Below, one piece after another: positions 11,584-22,741 of a stretch of 64,000 nt of DNA. Positions within the stretch are counted from its first letter, which is position 1. The number at the start of each line of letters is the position of its first letter. The stretch comes from Campanula takesimana (Eukaryota > Streptophyta > Magnoliopsida > Asterales > Campanulaceae). The notes under the pieces are model-generated. The model had not been told where the DNA came from, made no database searches, and saw only the letters and a list, made by a program, of their open reading frames with translations. The stretch spans positions 1 to 64,000 of the forward strand of contig JAOWBW010002525.1 in assembly GCA_026119855.1 (NCBI GenBank), written 5' to 3'. Position numbers and translations under genes: made by a program.

Positions 11584-13662
11584 TTCACAGAGAAAACTCG
11601 GAGGAGGAAGAATATTTAATGAATAAAGAAGTTGAAGAAAGTGAACACACTACAAATATTTGTTACCTATGTGCCTCAACGAATATAACGTATGATAAAA
11701 TTAAATGAATTGCAAAACAAGAGTTAGGAATGGTATAATAAAATGTAGTTTTTTTTTAATAATTCAAAGGTGAATGTTAATTAACATACAAATATATGAC
11801 TAATATATGCGGTCTAGCGCTTCGATTTCGCGGTTTAGTTTGGTTTGGTTCGGTATGGTTTGGTCTGGAGGGGTCAGACCACATTCCACAAACCAAATGG
11901 AACCACACAGTCTACCAATTTATGAAACCGAACCACTCATTCTTAAAAACCGAACCAAACTGTATAATTTAGTTCAATTGATCCCAAAACCTACTCACAA
12001 CAACCATCTCCAAATCAGATAATGAGATAATCATTCCCTACATATGTTGCCAACTTGTCCAACTTAATTTTCAGACTTGCACATTAATCTTGCATAATGC
12101 ATATCATGATATCTTACCTAGACATGATTCATTCATGTCAAATACTCCACCACTTGATATGTTAAGGATGGACATGGAGTTTGATTTTGCATGATCATAT
12201 CTACAGCGCGGATTCAGGAATTTTTTGGAAGGGGGCAAAATTATTTTTATTAGTGTAAAGGACCAAAAAAGATTCTAGTGTATTTTTTTTCTTCACTGAA
12301 AGGAGTTCAAAAATTAATTTATTACACTAATTAATTTAAAATTTACAAAAATTGCACTATTTTTTTTTTCAACAAACAGGAGCCTCAGTCCTCTTCTTAA
12401 GGCTAAGGGTAGTTCCGCGAGTGCGACATAAAACCATCCCGCTATATAAATATATAAATATTCTCACAGTGCTCACTCACTCCAAAAAATTAGAATATTC
12501 TAATTAAAATATAATTTTTTTTTTATTAATATTTAGATTTAAGTTTAAATTAATAATTTTATATTTTCATTAAAATTTTAATTAAATTGAAAACAAAACA
12601 AAAAAATAAGACTATCTTTCTATAGGAGAACACGTAATATTTTTTTTGAAATAAATCATAAATAATGATATTACTCCTGTTAAAATATTTCATATATTTT
12701 TTTAAAATGTTTTAAATGATTTCACTTTAAAATCTTTTTTTTCCCGACAAAGAAATATTATTTTGAATAATTATCGGAGTCCGAGTCCAACCCGCATCTA
12801 AACTAGTACGTACTCCGTTCAGCCCATTACATGCTTGTTCAATGACTATTCATGATTTGTTTGAAGTAATAGCTAGCCCCATCCAGCCCGGATAGACAGG
12901 CTATGTGCTGGACTAAGGTAATTGGGCTCTGGGCTTCAGAATTTTGTGAGCTTTGATTTTTATTGGTAGATGGACTCATATTTGATGCGAGTATGTATTA
13001 TTAGTTTTAACACGTTTTTATTATAAAATCAAGACAACTAATTAAATTTTAAATATTTTTTTAATAAATTTGTTTTTAATTTATTTTGTTTATATTTGTG
13101 GCTGAAGGGAGTACATTGGTCCATTATCAATGAAAATTATACAATGACTCTCCTTTAAAATATTTGTTGTTTTCTATAAATAATAATTTTTGTTTAAGAA
13201 ATTTAAGCATATATTATATTTATAATTATGAATAGATATTGCACAAACATTTAATTATGTATGCAATTGAATTATTTTAAAGATAATTTAGTCTATTTTA
13301 TTTGTATTGATTACATTTTTAAATACATATAAAATAATTTATATTATTTAATTATTTTAATAAAATTTAATTTTGTTTAATGTAATGAGACGGAGAAACT
13401 ACTATAATACTGCCTCCACCTCCATTCGATAAAATTAGTTTCATTTTTGGTTATCTTTGATTAATGAGCAATAATTTATACTTATTATTTGATTATTTTG
13501 ATAATAATTTAATTTTTTAACTGATATACTACTATAAATATTATTAATTTTAATTAACAAAATAAATAATTTGTATTATCGCTTAATGTTCAATAAAGTT
13601 GGAAAAAAATTGAGCTAACTTTATGAGACTGAAGGAAGAAGTATGCATTTGGATTTGGAGAA
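11584..13662. other. AT-rich intergenic DNA without genes
   Basis: No coding frame, RNA gene or complete element seen. At 11820-11960 a GGTTTGGTTTGGTTCGGT motif is followed by its inverse (ACCGAACCAAAC), suggesting a short fold-back remnant. The rest is A/T homopolymers and relics. Confidence 0.6.
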
Positions 13663-13824
13663 GAAATCCTCTGTACCACACTTTGTGTACCACTTGTGTA
13701 TCACAAGTGATCCAATGGTTATAAGTCATTAATACTTAAATAATTATAATATCAATAGTGATTCATAGCCGTCAGATCACTTGTGGTACACAAGTGGTAC
13801 ACAAAATGTGGTACAGAGGATTTC
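13663..13824. repeat. Palindromic fold-back MITE (about 160 bp)
   Basis: The left arm GAAATCCTCTGTACCACA continues into TTTGTGTACCACTTGTGTA, and the right arm is its near-perfect reverse complement ending GTGGTACAGAGGATTTC. Arms of about 50 bp surround a short AT-rich centre. Confidence 0.75.
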
Positions 13825-13865
13825 ATCTCATGTATTTGTATCTACGGCACTTGTATTAATGTGTT

Positions 13866-14295
13866 TACTCCCTCCGTTTCATAATACACGACGTTTTAGG
13901 AGCAATTTTTTGTTCCAAAATATTTGACGTTTTACTATTACCAAGAAACAATTACTCTTGTTTACCTATTATACCCTTATTTATTAATTGTGAACTATTT
14001 CTTGTATAAGTATTTAAATATTTTTATTTAAAATAAACATTTTGTCATTTTGAGTGTCCCACACGAAATAAAACATTTTAAAATGAGAAGTTTTTGTTTA
14101 TTTTTTTTATTAATGATAATCACTTATCACACTCACACAAACTTTTCACTTACTATTCCATACTCACTTTCTCTCTCCTTCTTACGCACAACACCTACTT
14201 TGTAATTGCAAACCATTTTTTTTAATAAAAAATTAGTATTCCTTAATACTCATGTCAAAATCAAAATCTTATTTCTGGTGGAACGGAGGGGAGTA
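13866..14295. repeat. Stowaway-like MITE (TACTCCCTCCGT ends)
   Basis: Starts TACTCCCTCCGTTTC and ends GGAACGGAGGGGAGTA, inverted ends flanked by TA. No coding capacity. The same end motif recurs at 18325, 20081, 33134, 42038, 49661 and 50407. Confidence 0.7.
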
Positions 14296-14463
14296 TATAA
14301 TCAAAAGTATCGTGTGCACAGAAAAGTGGTTGTGAGTATGAAAAATTGCAATAGTATTTGATAGTAGGACCCTTAAATGTATGAGTACGGAAAAAAGAGA
14401 GAGTAAATATAATAATACTAATGAAAGTTGTGTACTTTAAAAAAGCAAGACTTATTAATTGAA

Positions 14464-15465
14464 GACAAAAACTTACGTGAGAGCACTATGACCCGTTTCA
14501 TGGATGAGACGGGTCATTTTTTACTCATAACCCGGCCCATTGAACCAGCTCCATGACCCAGGGGCGACCTTGCCACGTGGCAGCCTCTCATAGGCTTTTT
14601 TTTTTTTTTTTTTTTTTTTGGTTTTTTTTCGGTTTGTCGAAACTAATAGTTACTATAACTTAATGTAATGACTGTATACATATAAAGTAACAGTTTGTAT
14701 ACATAAAAGTAATACATATATACAGAAAAGTAACAGTGGTTTTTTCTATGTTTTCTTCGCTTGCCAAAGTAATACTTATTATAACTAAAATGTAATGAAC
14801 GTGTTACTTATATGTAATAATGTTTATACATAATTGTAACACATGTATAGAAAAAATAATAATTCAACCATTTACATTTTTAGAGTTAAAAACACTTTAT
14901 TAGTGTTACATGTAAAAGTATTACATTATCTATAGAAATATGTTATAATTTCTTTTATTAAAGTGTTACATTTACTTGTACAAACAATTACATTCATATA
15001 TATGAGTTCTTACTTTTCAAATGTTACTTTCTTTCAAAAAATTAAATCAAAATACACAATATTTTACATTTTTGCAAAAGCATTATTACATTTCAGTATA
15101 AATGATAATTACATTTAGATATTGTTTGGGTTACATGTAATTATAGTTAGTATTACATTTGAAAAAATGGGTAAAACGAGCTTTTGTAAAACAGGTGTTA
15201 CGTTTACTTATGAACAATGTTACTTTATATGTATACAGTCATTATATTAAGTTATGATAACTATTAATTTTGGTAAACGTCGGAAAAGCCGAAAAAATAA
15301 TATAAAAACTCAAAAAAAAAAAAAAACAATTCTTTTTTATTATTTTTTTTTTTTGTGGGGAGGGGCCTATGGGAGGCTGCCACGTGGCGGGTCATGCCCA
15401 TGGGTCCTGGGGCGACCCGTCTCATACATGAGACGGATCCCCTTATTCTCATGGGAGACCACCTC
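14464..15465. mobile_element. MULE-like fold-back element with 9-bp target duplication
   Basis: Long inverted repeats: TGGATGAGACGGGTC and GCCACGTGGCAGCC on the left pair with CATACATGAGACGG and GGCTGCCACGTGGC on the right. The element is bounded by the direct repeat TTAATTGAA at 14455-14463 and 15466-15474. A 9-bp target duplication with long terminal inverted repeats fits Mutator-like elements. The interior is AT-rich with repeated GTAACA/TGTTAC motifs and encodes no transposase. Related elements lie at 19633-20530 and 48535-49465. Confidence 0.8.
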
Positions 15466-15614
15466 TTAATTGAATAATACTAAAAAGAGTAGCATTAGCA
15501 AACCATAGCCAATAGCCATCATCTACTTGGAATTGAAGTTTGGCCAGACTTCTGTTGATGGCTTTGTCTTAGTTATGTAATCGTAGTCATTTTTGCTTGT
15601 TTAATGATTTCGAC

Positions 15615-16159
15615 AGTCCCCAAAGGAGTGATTTAGTGGTAAAGCCAAGTCTCACATTCGATGAGCGTTAATGTAACGACCCGAGCCCGCAAGCCCGACC
15701 CGCCACATAAGCACCATACACTAGCCCACCAAGCATCTCCTCAATTGGGTCAACCACAGCCCATCACAGGCCTCCAAAAGTCCAATGGATGATTTGATGC
15801 TTAGTAGGAGTGTATGGGCCTTCTATATAGCACACTGAATTCCCACCCCGGGCTAGCTCGCAAGCCTTAAGGCCGGGGTTCCGCTCTGATACCATTTGTA
15901 ACGACCCGAGCCCGCAAGCCCGACCCGCCACATAAGCACCATACACTAGCCCACCAAGCATCTCCTCAATTGGGTCAACCACAGCCCATCACAGGCCTCC
16001 AAAAGTCCAATGGATGATTTGATGCTTAGTAGGAGTGTATGGGCCTTCTATATAGCACACTGAATTCCCACATATTTCCGATGTGGGATGGGGGATATCA
16101 CAGTTAAGGTTCGATCCCTCTCATCGCCTCCTTATGGCGTGGACATCGTCTAAAAAAAG
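15615..16159 (+). mobile_element. tRNA-derived SINE, split by a TRIM insertion
   Basis: The outer parts (15615-15671 and 16108-16159) join to a unit of about 110 bp. A box-A-like TTTAGTGGTAAAGC lies near the left end, a perfect box-B-like GGTTCGATCCC at about 16111, and a short A-run at the 3' end. Direct repeats AATGATTTCGAC (15603-15614) and AATGATTTCAAC (16160-16171), matching at 11 of 12, bound it as expected for target-primed insertion. A TRIM element sits between box A and box B. Confidence 0.75.
15672..16102 (-). mobile_element. TRIM retrotransposon inside the SINE
   Basis: A terminal-repeat retrotransposon in miniature. The right (5') LTR is 15897-16102 (minus-strand TGTGATATCCCC...GTTACA). 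The left LTR (15672 to about 15846) matches it but lacks about 32 bp at its internal edge. Between them lie about 50 bp with the minus-strand PBS TGGTATCAGAGC at 15883-15894. The direct repeat GTTAA at 15667-15671 and 16103-16107 is the 5-bp target duplication. No coding capacity; a small open frame across the repeats is accidental. Confidence 0.85.
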
Positions 16160-16589
16160 AATGATTTCAACATTCCTTTGATTAACTAATGCAATTAATG
16201 ACTTTGGTAAACCATAAAAATAACTTCCAACCTAAACCCCACAAATCTAACACTTACAAAGAAATTTAAGCCACGACAACACAACAGGAAGGTGATATTG
16301 ACCACCAAAGATATTCTTATCTTGTGTCACACATTTTACCTCTTTATTTATTACTAGCCCATCAACCTTTTTTCCTAGTTCCATAGAACTTAAATAAGGA
16401 AAAGACAGTATAACTGCGTGGAAATATAATTGAAATTCATGTTTACCATTACAAAATGATAAATTCAACGCTAGCTATTTTTTATTTTATTTTTTAATAC
16501 CACGCTAGGTACTTTTCATTATATTGATTAAATGCCTAAATTGTTAAATAGTTCTTTAATCTATTAAAGAATTTTTAAAATTAAAAACA

Positions 16590-16706
16590 TGATACAAACT
16601 GAAATAGGGTTCTCCACACATCCTTATAAAAGTCGAACTCAGAACCTCCACTAAAGGAAGACTTTTTACATATTCACACATACCACTTGACCAAGAGACT
16701 TTAGTT
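16590..16706 (-). mobile_element. Possible tRNA-derived SINE remnant
   Basis: On the minus strand a box-A-like CTTGGTCAAGTGGTA is followed about 45 bp later by a box-B-like GGTTCTGAGTTCGACTT, the spacing of a tRNA-type polymerase III promoter. It is too diverged to be a tRNA gene. Confidence 0.4.
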
Positions 16707-17699
16707 AAAATTTGTGTAATCAAGTTAGTTAAAATTTGACCAAAATTAAGATTTAAAAATGTTCACACTGAAAGTCTAAAACTTATTAGTATATGAGACA
16801 TCTATCATAGCAATTTCAAATTATTAAGATAATTAAATTAACATAAATAATTGATCAGAGTTCATTGAAGTAGATTAATATAAACTCTTAGAATTAGACA
16901 ATGGAGAAGAAGTAAGAAAGACTCACGGGTAAACATTGGTTGAATTGTGCCAGTATTAAATTATATTAGATTTTTTTTTTAAATCAATTGGTGATAAGAT
17001 GATTAACTCCTCAAATTTATATACAGATCCATATTATTTATTTTGTAAATATGAAATATATTGCCTAACCAAAACTGGTATAGAAATTATTTTTTTGGAT
17101 GGATAAGTATTTTATTTTTTTGCCTTCAAAAAGTTAATCAACTTAAAATTCTAGCACCTAGGAATACAATTTTCTTTTACACCCAAATGCTCATAACCGA
17201 AGATTGGTATTTGATTGTTTACTTTTACCAAATTTACACAACCAAACATATCAATTACTATTATTTTATGATGACCATAACGTACCCACCAATACCACCA
17301 CTTTCTGATCTCAAAGCTGCAAACCTTAATAGCATTATTTCCATATATTGCAATTCAACACCCCATATTATTATTCTTTTACACTGCTATCATAAATTGG
17401 TAAGGTTATTAGTAACATCACCTACCCTCAAATTACAACTCAATTTCTTACGTCCTGCATAGGTTGATATTCAATTTTTGGTGAACTGTCGTATTTTTAC
17501 TATAAAAATTTCCAAAAAAGTTCGATTTCGCAATTTTTTTTTGTTTGTTCTATAAGAAAATACTTCTGAAATACACATGTAGATCCAAGTTTTTATTCTT
17601 CAGTTTACATTTTGAAAGATCAAATATAATTATGTTGTAATGCTGTCGTCGTTGCACATTTAAGAATGTTTTGTCCATATAAGAACCAAAGACTCGGAC
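16707..17699. other. Intergenic DNA, nothing recognised
   Basis: AT-rich. The one open frame here (17061-17462) has low-complexity hydrophobic content, no domain and no homologue I recognise. I see no RNA gene. Confidence 0.5.
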
Positions 17700-17708
17700 T
17701 TGATCACC

Positions 17709-17929
17709 GGACCCGGAACCGCTCCACCCAATTTGCTACACCTCTCCACCCAATGACTAAAATGAAGGCCACATACACACACAAATCAGGGGCGGTCAAG
17801 ATAGCTCCCACTTTTGTGGGTCCCACCGAATTTAGCTCTATCTGAACCGTTGGGTGTAGGAAAAATGAGGTGGCATTGATCTCGACCATTGGGTGAAGCT
17901 AACTCCTTGGTGGAGCAGTTCGAAATCCC
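17709..17929. mobile_element. Short MULE-type MITE with 9-10-bp target duplication
   Basis: Inverted ends GGACCCGGAACCGCTCCACC (left) and, reverse-complemented, GGATTTCGAACTGCTCCACC (right). They are flanked by the direct repeat TTGATCACC at 17700-17708 and 17930-17938, with one further matching base on the left side. About 220 bp, non-coding. Confidence 0.75.
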
Positions 17930-18324
17930 TTGATCACCACCACTATAATAGAATAGATGAACCACTTATAAACCGTAACAATTTCACAATGTTATGATCA
18001 AAATTAGAAAGTCAAATATAACAGTGTAGTTAGGTTATAAAACTATTTAGGAACTTTTCTTTCGAATTTAAAAAGAAACATTCTATTTTGATGATTTTAT
18101 TTTGAAACACGTTAGTGTCAATAATAATTGGACACTCGATTATTTAACAATGAAAAAGAATTGACTTTTAGGCCTTAAAATTCCTCATTTGCAACTTAAA
18201 AAACGGTTTCAACGCTTTAAAAATATGTTTCATTGATGTAAAAATTATTGTATTCGTGATACTATGAATATTTAATTTTTATAAGATTTACTCACAATTA
18301 AGTGCTAATTTAAAGTTTTAGTAA

Positions 18325-18566
18325 TACTCCCCCCGTCTCAAAATGATATTCATGTTTTTTTTTTCGCCGTTACTATGAAGGATATTTGAGCAATAATTTT
18401 AGATTGTCTCAATTATATTAATGAAAATCTAAAACATGTTATTGACACACCATTAACAATATATTTTCATTAAAATAATTAAATCAACCTAAAATCATTG
18501 CTCAAAGCTCTTTCATTTTATAAGAGCTTTGAAAAAAGCGTGTATTATTTGGGTACGGATGGAGTA
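18325..18566. repeat. Stowaway-like MITE
   Basis: Starts TACTCCCCCCGTCTC and ends GTACGGATGGAGTA. The arms are complementary over the AAAATCATTGCTCAAAG and GAGCAATAATTTTAG segments. Confidence 0.65.
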
Positions 18567-19632
18567 TCAATCACTAATGTCCCCATTTTTAGACACGAGA
18601 GAGAGACAATTTAGATACCCACTTAATCTCAAATTAGATAGTAGCAACTTGACTAGAAATGTATTTTATTAATGAATCAAATAGAAAAATATTTCTTCCC
18701 ATATGTAACCCTTCTTGCTTGAATCCCATTTGCGCACATTGAGTACTTCTAATGATGTTGTCTAAGTATAATGAATTAATTTGTTAATTGACACATAGTA
18801 TTTGTTAGCGGTAAAAATAAAGAAATGAAAAAATGAAATAAAAAGGCCAATATAAATGTATGAATACATGATAGATAATACTGAGGCAGGATCACTTTAA
18901 ATATCCTTTTATACATGCTTTTTCAGTCCCATAAGAATGATGCTTTTATTTTGTCTGTGCCAAATCGGGCTTTACTTAAAAAAAAAAAAAAAAAAGTTTA
19001 TTTTTATCATGGTATAAATGATTTACAAATAATTTAAGTTTAACAAGTCAATCAACACCTATTATGAGAGAAATAGAGTATTACCATTTCAACTTTTCAA
19101 GCTTGAAAGTTGTTGTCACAATATATTTCAACATTGTCATTTGAAGAATACTTTTTGGCCTTCATAGATATTTATTAAGGTCAATGAATTTTAGCTCACG
19201 CGGCATGGCATAAATCTTTGCTTTCCTACAAGAAGGTTTTGAGTTCGATTTCCTCCTCTCATGTTGTTAAAAGAAATCTCCTTAAGAGTTTTACTTTCAT
19301 TAATTTACGTTTTAGAAGAACACAAGATTTTGTGGGAAATTAGTTTTTCCTTAAATTATAAAAAATCCTGTTTTTTTCTAGTTTTCCCTTAAATTATAAA
19401 AAGTCATATTTTCAAATTGTTTCTAGATGTTCACCAAATGCTTGCTAGTAGAAAAAAATAGAGTGGACTTTATGTAATTTTAAGAAGAAACAAATTTCCC
19501 CCAAAACTTACTTTTAGAAGAAATAACTTTCTCTAGCATTAACCTAAATTTAACTCAGTAATTCAAGCAAATCAACGGAAATGTAAATTAATTGAGTGGT
19601 TTATCTTAGGAATTTATATACTTATAGTTTAT
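18567..19632. other. AT-rich intergenic DNA with a possible SINE remnant
   Basis: No coding frame. At about 19190-19275 a box-A-like TTTAGCTCACGCGGCATGG is followed by TTTTGAGTTCGATTTCC (box-B-like), suggesting an old tRNA-derived SINE. A direct repeat around TTAAATTATAAAAA at 19350-19400 is also seen. Confidence 0.35.
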
Positions 19633-20530
19633 GAGGTGGTCTCTTGTGAGAACACCTAGATCCGTCTCATAGAAGAGACGGGTCGACCCATGACCCGTGT
19701 ACAACATTCTCCGCGAAGCGTAGGATTCCAACTCATGCTCCACTCAAAATTTGCCACGTGGCAGTGACCCATTGGTCCCAAAAAAGTTTTTTTTTTTTCC
19801 AGAAAAAAAAAATCCGTTTCTTTTTAGTTTTTTATATTTATTTTTTTGACTGTTTTTTTCGTTTGCCAAAAGTAATACTTAGTATAACTAAATGTAACAA
19901 CTGTATTACTTATAAAGTAACATTGTTTATAAGTAAACGTAACACCAGTTTTATAGTTAGTATTGCAGTTGAAAGATGAGTAAAATGAGCTATATATATA
20001 TTTTTTTGTAAAACTGGTGTTACGTTTACTTATAAACAATGTTATTTTATAAGTAACACGTTACATTTAGTTATACTAAGTACTCCCTCCGTCCCATTTT
20101 AAGAATCAAAAAATGGGTGGGTTCAAGAATTAAGGAAAATGTGATGTGTTGTGAGTGTTGATAGTTTGATAGGAGAGAGAAATTGGGGTAGAGAAGAGTT
20201 AGTGGATAATTGTTGTGAGTATGATATGTAGGACCCACTTTCCATTTAAGGATTTTGACTCTTAAAATGAGACGCCCTTTTAAGAATTTTTTGACTCTTA
20301 AAATGGGACGGAGGGAGTATTACTTTTGGCAACCGAAAACAACAGTAAAAAAAATATAAAAATAGAAAAAAAAATTCTGGATTTTTTGGGGGGCCAATGG
20401 GTCGCTGCCACGTGGTAGATTTTGAGTGGAGCATGGGTTGAGATCCTACGCGTGGAGAATGTTGTAAACGGGTCATGGGTCGACCGGTCTGTTATATGAG
20501 ACGGATCTATGTGTGCTATCACCAAAATGA
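19633..20530. mobile_element. MULE-like fold-back element interrupted by a MITE
   Basis: The left arm (GAGGTGGTCTCTTGTGAG, AGATCCGTCTCATAG, GACGGGTCGACCCATGACC) is the inverse of the right arm (GGTCATGGGTCGACC, ATGAGACGGATCTATG). The ends resemble those of 14464-15465, and the interior again holds repeated GTAACA/TGTTAC motifs. The exact right end and target duplication are not resolved. A Stowaway-like MITE lies in the right arm. Confidence 0.65.
20081..20319. repeat. Stowaway-like MITE nested in the fold-back element
   Basis: TACTCCCTCCGTCCCATTTT at the left and its inverse AAAATGGGACGGAGGGAGTA at the right. It interrupts the GTAACA-rich arm of the surrounding element. Confidence 0.85.
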
Positions 20531-20693
20531 TGAGGCATCAAATCAACTGGGACGGAGGGAGGGAGTATATGATCTGAATTGAATTAGGTTTTTTTTTTTT
20601 TTTTCTTTTTCTATTAAGATTATTTTAGGGCAAAAACTATATACACAGCCCGGTAAATACACAGCCCATTTAATTCTATCGCTGCCCTTGCAC

Positions 20694-20836
20694 GTCTCGT
20701 GTATACTTACACGAGATGAGAGCTTACATCTCGTGTACATATACACGAGATACATCTCGTGTAAGTACACACGAGATAAGATCTCGTGTATGTATACACG
20801 AGATGTAAGCTCTCATATCGTATAAGTATACACGAC
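20694..20836. repeat. Large palindrome with ATCTCGTGTA motifs (left subterminal)
   Basis: An inverted repeat with arms of about 57 bp built from alternating ATCTCGTGTA and TACACGAGAT units. It lies about 65 bp inside the left end of the MULE-like transposon. Confidence 0.85.
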
Positions 20837-21064
20837 ATAGGCAACTGAGCCTGCTTTTCCACAACCGCAACAGCAAAAGCAACAATAAACATAACTTGGA
20901 ATGAAATTTGATTCTCAAATAGGACATCTCCACAAAACATCAATAGACCATTACACATATACTATCGCCTAATTGAATACGAAATGAAAGTGTTAACAAG
21001 GATAAGCATATAATTCAAACATTCATACAAACTGGATAAATCAAAAACCATTACACATATACTA

Positions 21065-22511
21065 TCATATATGTAATCTTCTTTGTCTTCTTGCATCGGT
21101 ATCCTCCTCATAGAGTTGACTGAACTCTGCTATCCTATCTTGGTATGGGAGGAGTAGTTGTCTTCTTGCATCGGTAGTCTCAGGAGACCACTGTTCCAAA
21201 AATGCCGTTAGGAGGGCATGGTTAGGCCTATGAATGACGGAATCATGCAGATGCTGGAGGCCAGATGCATTTACGAGGGCCAGCCAGGCTCTATCAGCAA
21301 CCGGCTGCTCATCACGCTTGAACCTGTTCATTCGAAACAAAAAATATTATCAGTACTCAAGAAAAGCAGCATAGGATGATAATTAATGGAATATTTAGAG
21401 TGTGTGGTATAAATAACTTCAATATTTAAAACATTTCACATTAATGCTAAGCTTACTGTGCAAGATGCGTGAGTCTCGTATGGAAAGTCACCAATCCCTC
21501 AGTAGTAGAGTCACCCCAAATCTGTCTGGCTCGGTGGTCACCGAACCCGTACATCAGTGAAACATCCTCTGGCCCACCACCGGGGTCCCTCTGAAGCTGC
21601 CATGATGGTGGCGCATCCTGACCCCGCCTCCTCCCGTGTCTCAGAGGTCTAGGCGGCTCTACTACATCATCATCCTCATCATCCTCCTCCTCCTGCACCC
21701 CCACCTCCACCTCCTCCTCCTCCTCCTCATCATCCTGCCCCCCCCCCCTCCTGCCCCTCCCCATCCTCCTCCCCATCATCACTATCACTCTCCTCCTCCC
21801 CATCATCACTATCCTCCTCCTCCTCCTCACTATCCCCATCGACCGCCGCCTCCTCCTCCTGAACATCATCAGCTGCTGCCGCCTCCTCCTCCCTCTCCTC
21901 CTGCTCATCATCAGCTGTGGAATCCTCGTCATTCCGAGCCTTGCTCCGGTTTTCTCCTCTCTCCAAACGCTCTTCAACCTTCCTCTTTCTAGCTGAAACG
22001 GTCATAGGATCACGTGCCTACAAAAAACACAAATAAGAGACAATACATTAGCGACAGTTACAGTAGATTAAATAAATGAACACAATGCTGACTGATAATT
22101 CACAATGCTGATATTCAGAAGGTTCACATCTCGTGTAACACCACTCGAGATGCATCTCGAGTGGGTTTATACGAGACTTGTCTCGTGTAAACACACCCGA
22201 GATGCATCTCGAGTGGTGTTACACGAGACACACCAAATCCATCAAACCCAAACATCCCAGATTAATAACAGAAAAAAAAAAATCCCAAAGAGTGTGTTGT
22301 GTACATTTTGTTCGCAATTTGAATAATTTTGTAGTTGAATCCAATTTCAATTTTACATTTTTCAAATTATGTTTAATTGGGAATATAGAAATGTAAAATA
22401 AGGTTAAAAATTGCTTACCTTTTTCACAGGCGCTGTAGACGAGCTAGTCCCGGCGGCGATGTGGGCGGCGGTTGTGGCGGCAGCGGTCTTGGGTATTTTA
22501 ACTTTCACCAT
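21065..22511 (-). pseudogene. Plant mobile domain (MAIN-like) gene, three exons, frameshifted and short
   Basis: Inferred exons are 22511-22419, 22017-21457 and 21323-21065, with donors GTAAGC and GTAAGC and acceptors TGTAG and AACAG. Phases fit: 0 at the first junction, 2 at the second. Exon 1 starts MVKVKIPKTAAATTAAHIAA. Exon 2 is an extremely acidic Glu/Asp region, then GPEDVSLMYGFGDHRARQIW, a pattern seen before the PMD in MAIN-like proteins. Exon 3 has NHALLTAFLEQWSPET, matching the start of the PMD (usually DHALITALVERWRPET). It stops about 35 residues later, so most of the domain is missing. Exon 2 changes frame at a C11 run (21738-21748), where removing one base would restore it. PMD proteins act in nuclear silencing or are transposon-borne; the role here is unknown. 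Confidence 0.7.
22130..22228. repeat. Nested palindrome with TCTCGTGTA motifs (right subterminal, in intron 1)
   Basis: The outer arms are TCTCGTGTAACACCACTCGA and its inverse at 22208-22228. Inside the left arm is a perfect 24-bp palindrome centred on ATGCAT (22142-22165). It shares the TCTCGTGTA unit with the palindrome at 20694-20836. Confidence 0.85.
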
Positions 22512-22545
22512 TTCAATTTCGAAAGTTTTTTTTTTTTTTTACTGT

Positions 22546-22741
22546 GAGAGAGAGAGGTGAGAGAGAAGAACAAAGCGAGAGAAAGAGAAAGAACGACGGT
22601 GACAGAGACGGTGAGAGAGAGACGTTAGAGAGAGAGACTGTTCTTCATCGTTGTTTCAAACTGAGAGAGAGAGGGGGGGGTTAGGGAGCGAACGTGAGGG
22701 AGAGTGAAATTGAAATATATATATATATATATATATATATA
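22546..22741. repeat. GA-rich tract and (TA)n microsatellite
   Basis: A purine (GAGA) stretch at 22546-22680 lies in the presumed 5' leader of the PMD gene (CT-rich on the coding strand). A TA dinucleotide run follows at about 22716-22741. Confidence 0.85.

Noticed and set aside
15764..15982. 72-residue frame across the TRIM
   Set aside because: It spans LTR, PBS and LTR of a non-coding element.
16108..16130. tRNA gene suggested by GGTTCGATCCC
   Set aside because: No cloverleaf forms with the flanks, box A is 450 bp away across a TRIM, and an A-run follows. It fits a SINE.
21636..21992. Plus-strand Pro/His/Leu-rich frame
   Set aside because: It is the complement of the Glu/Asp-rich exon of the PMD gene.
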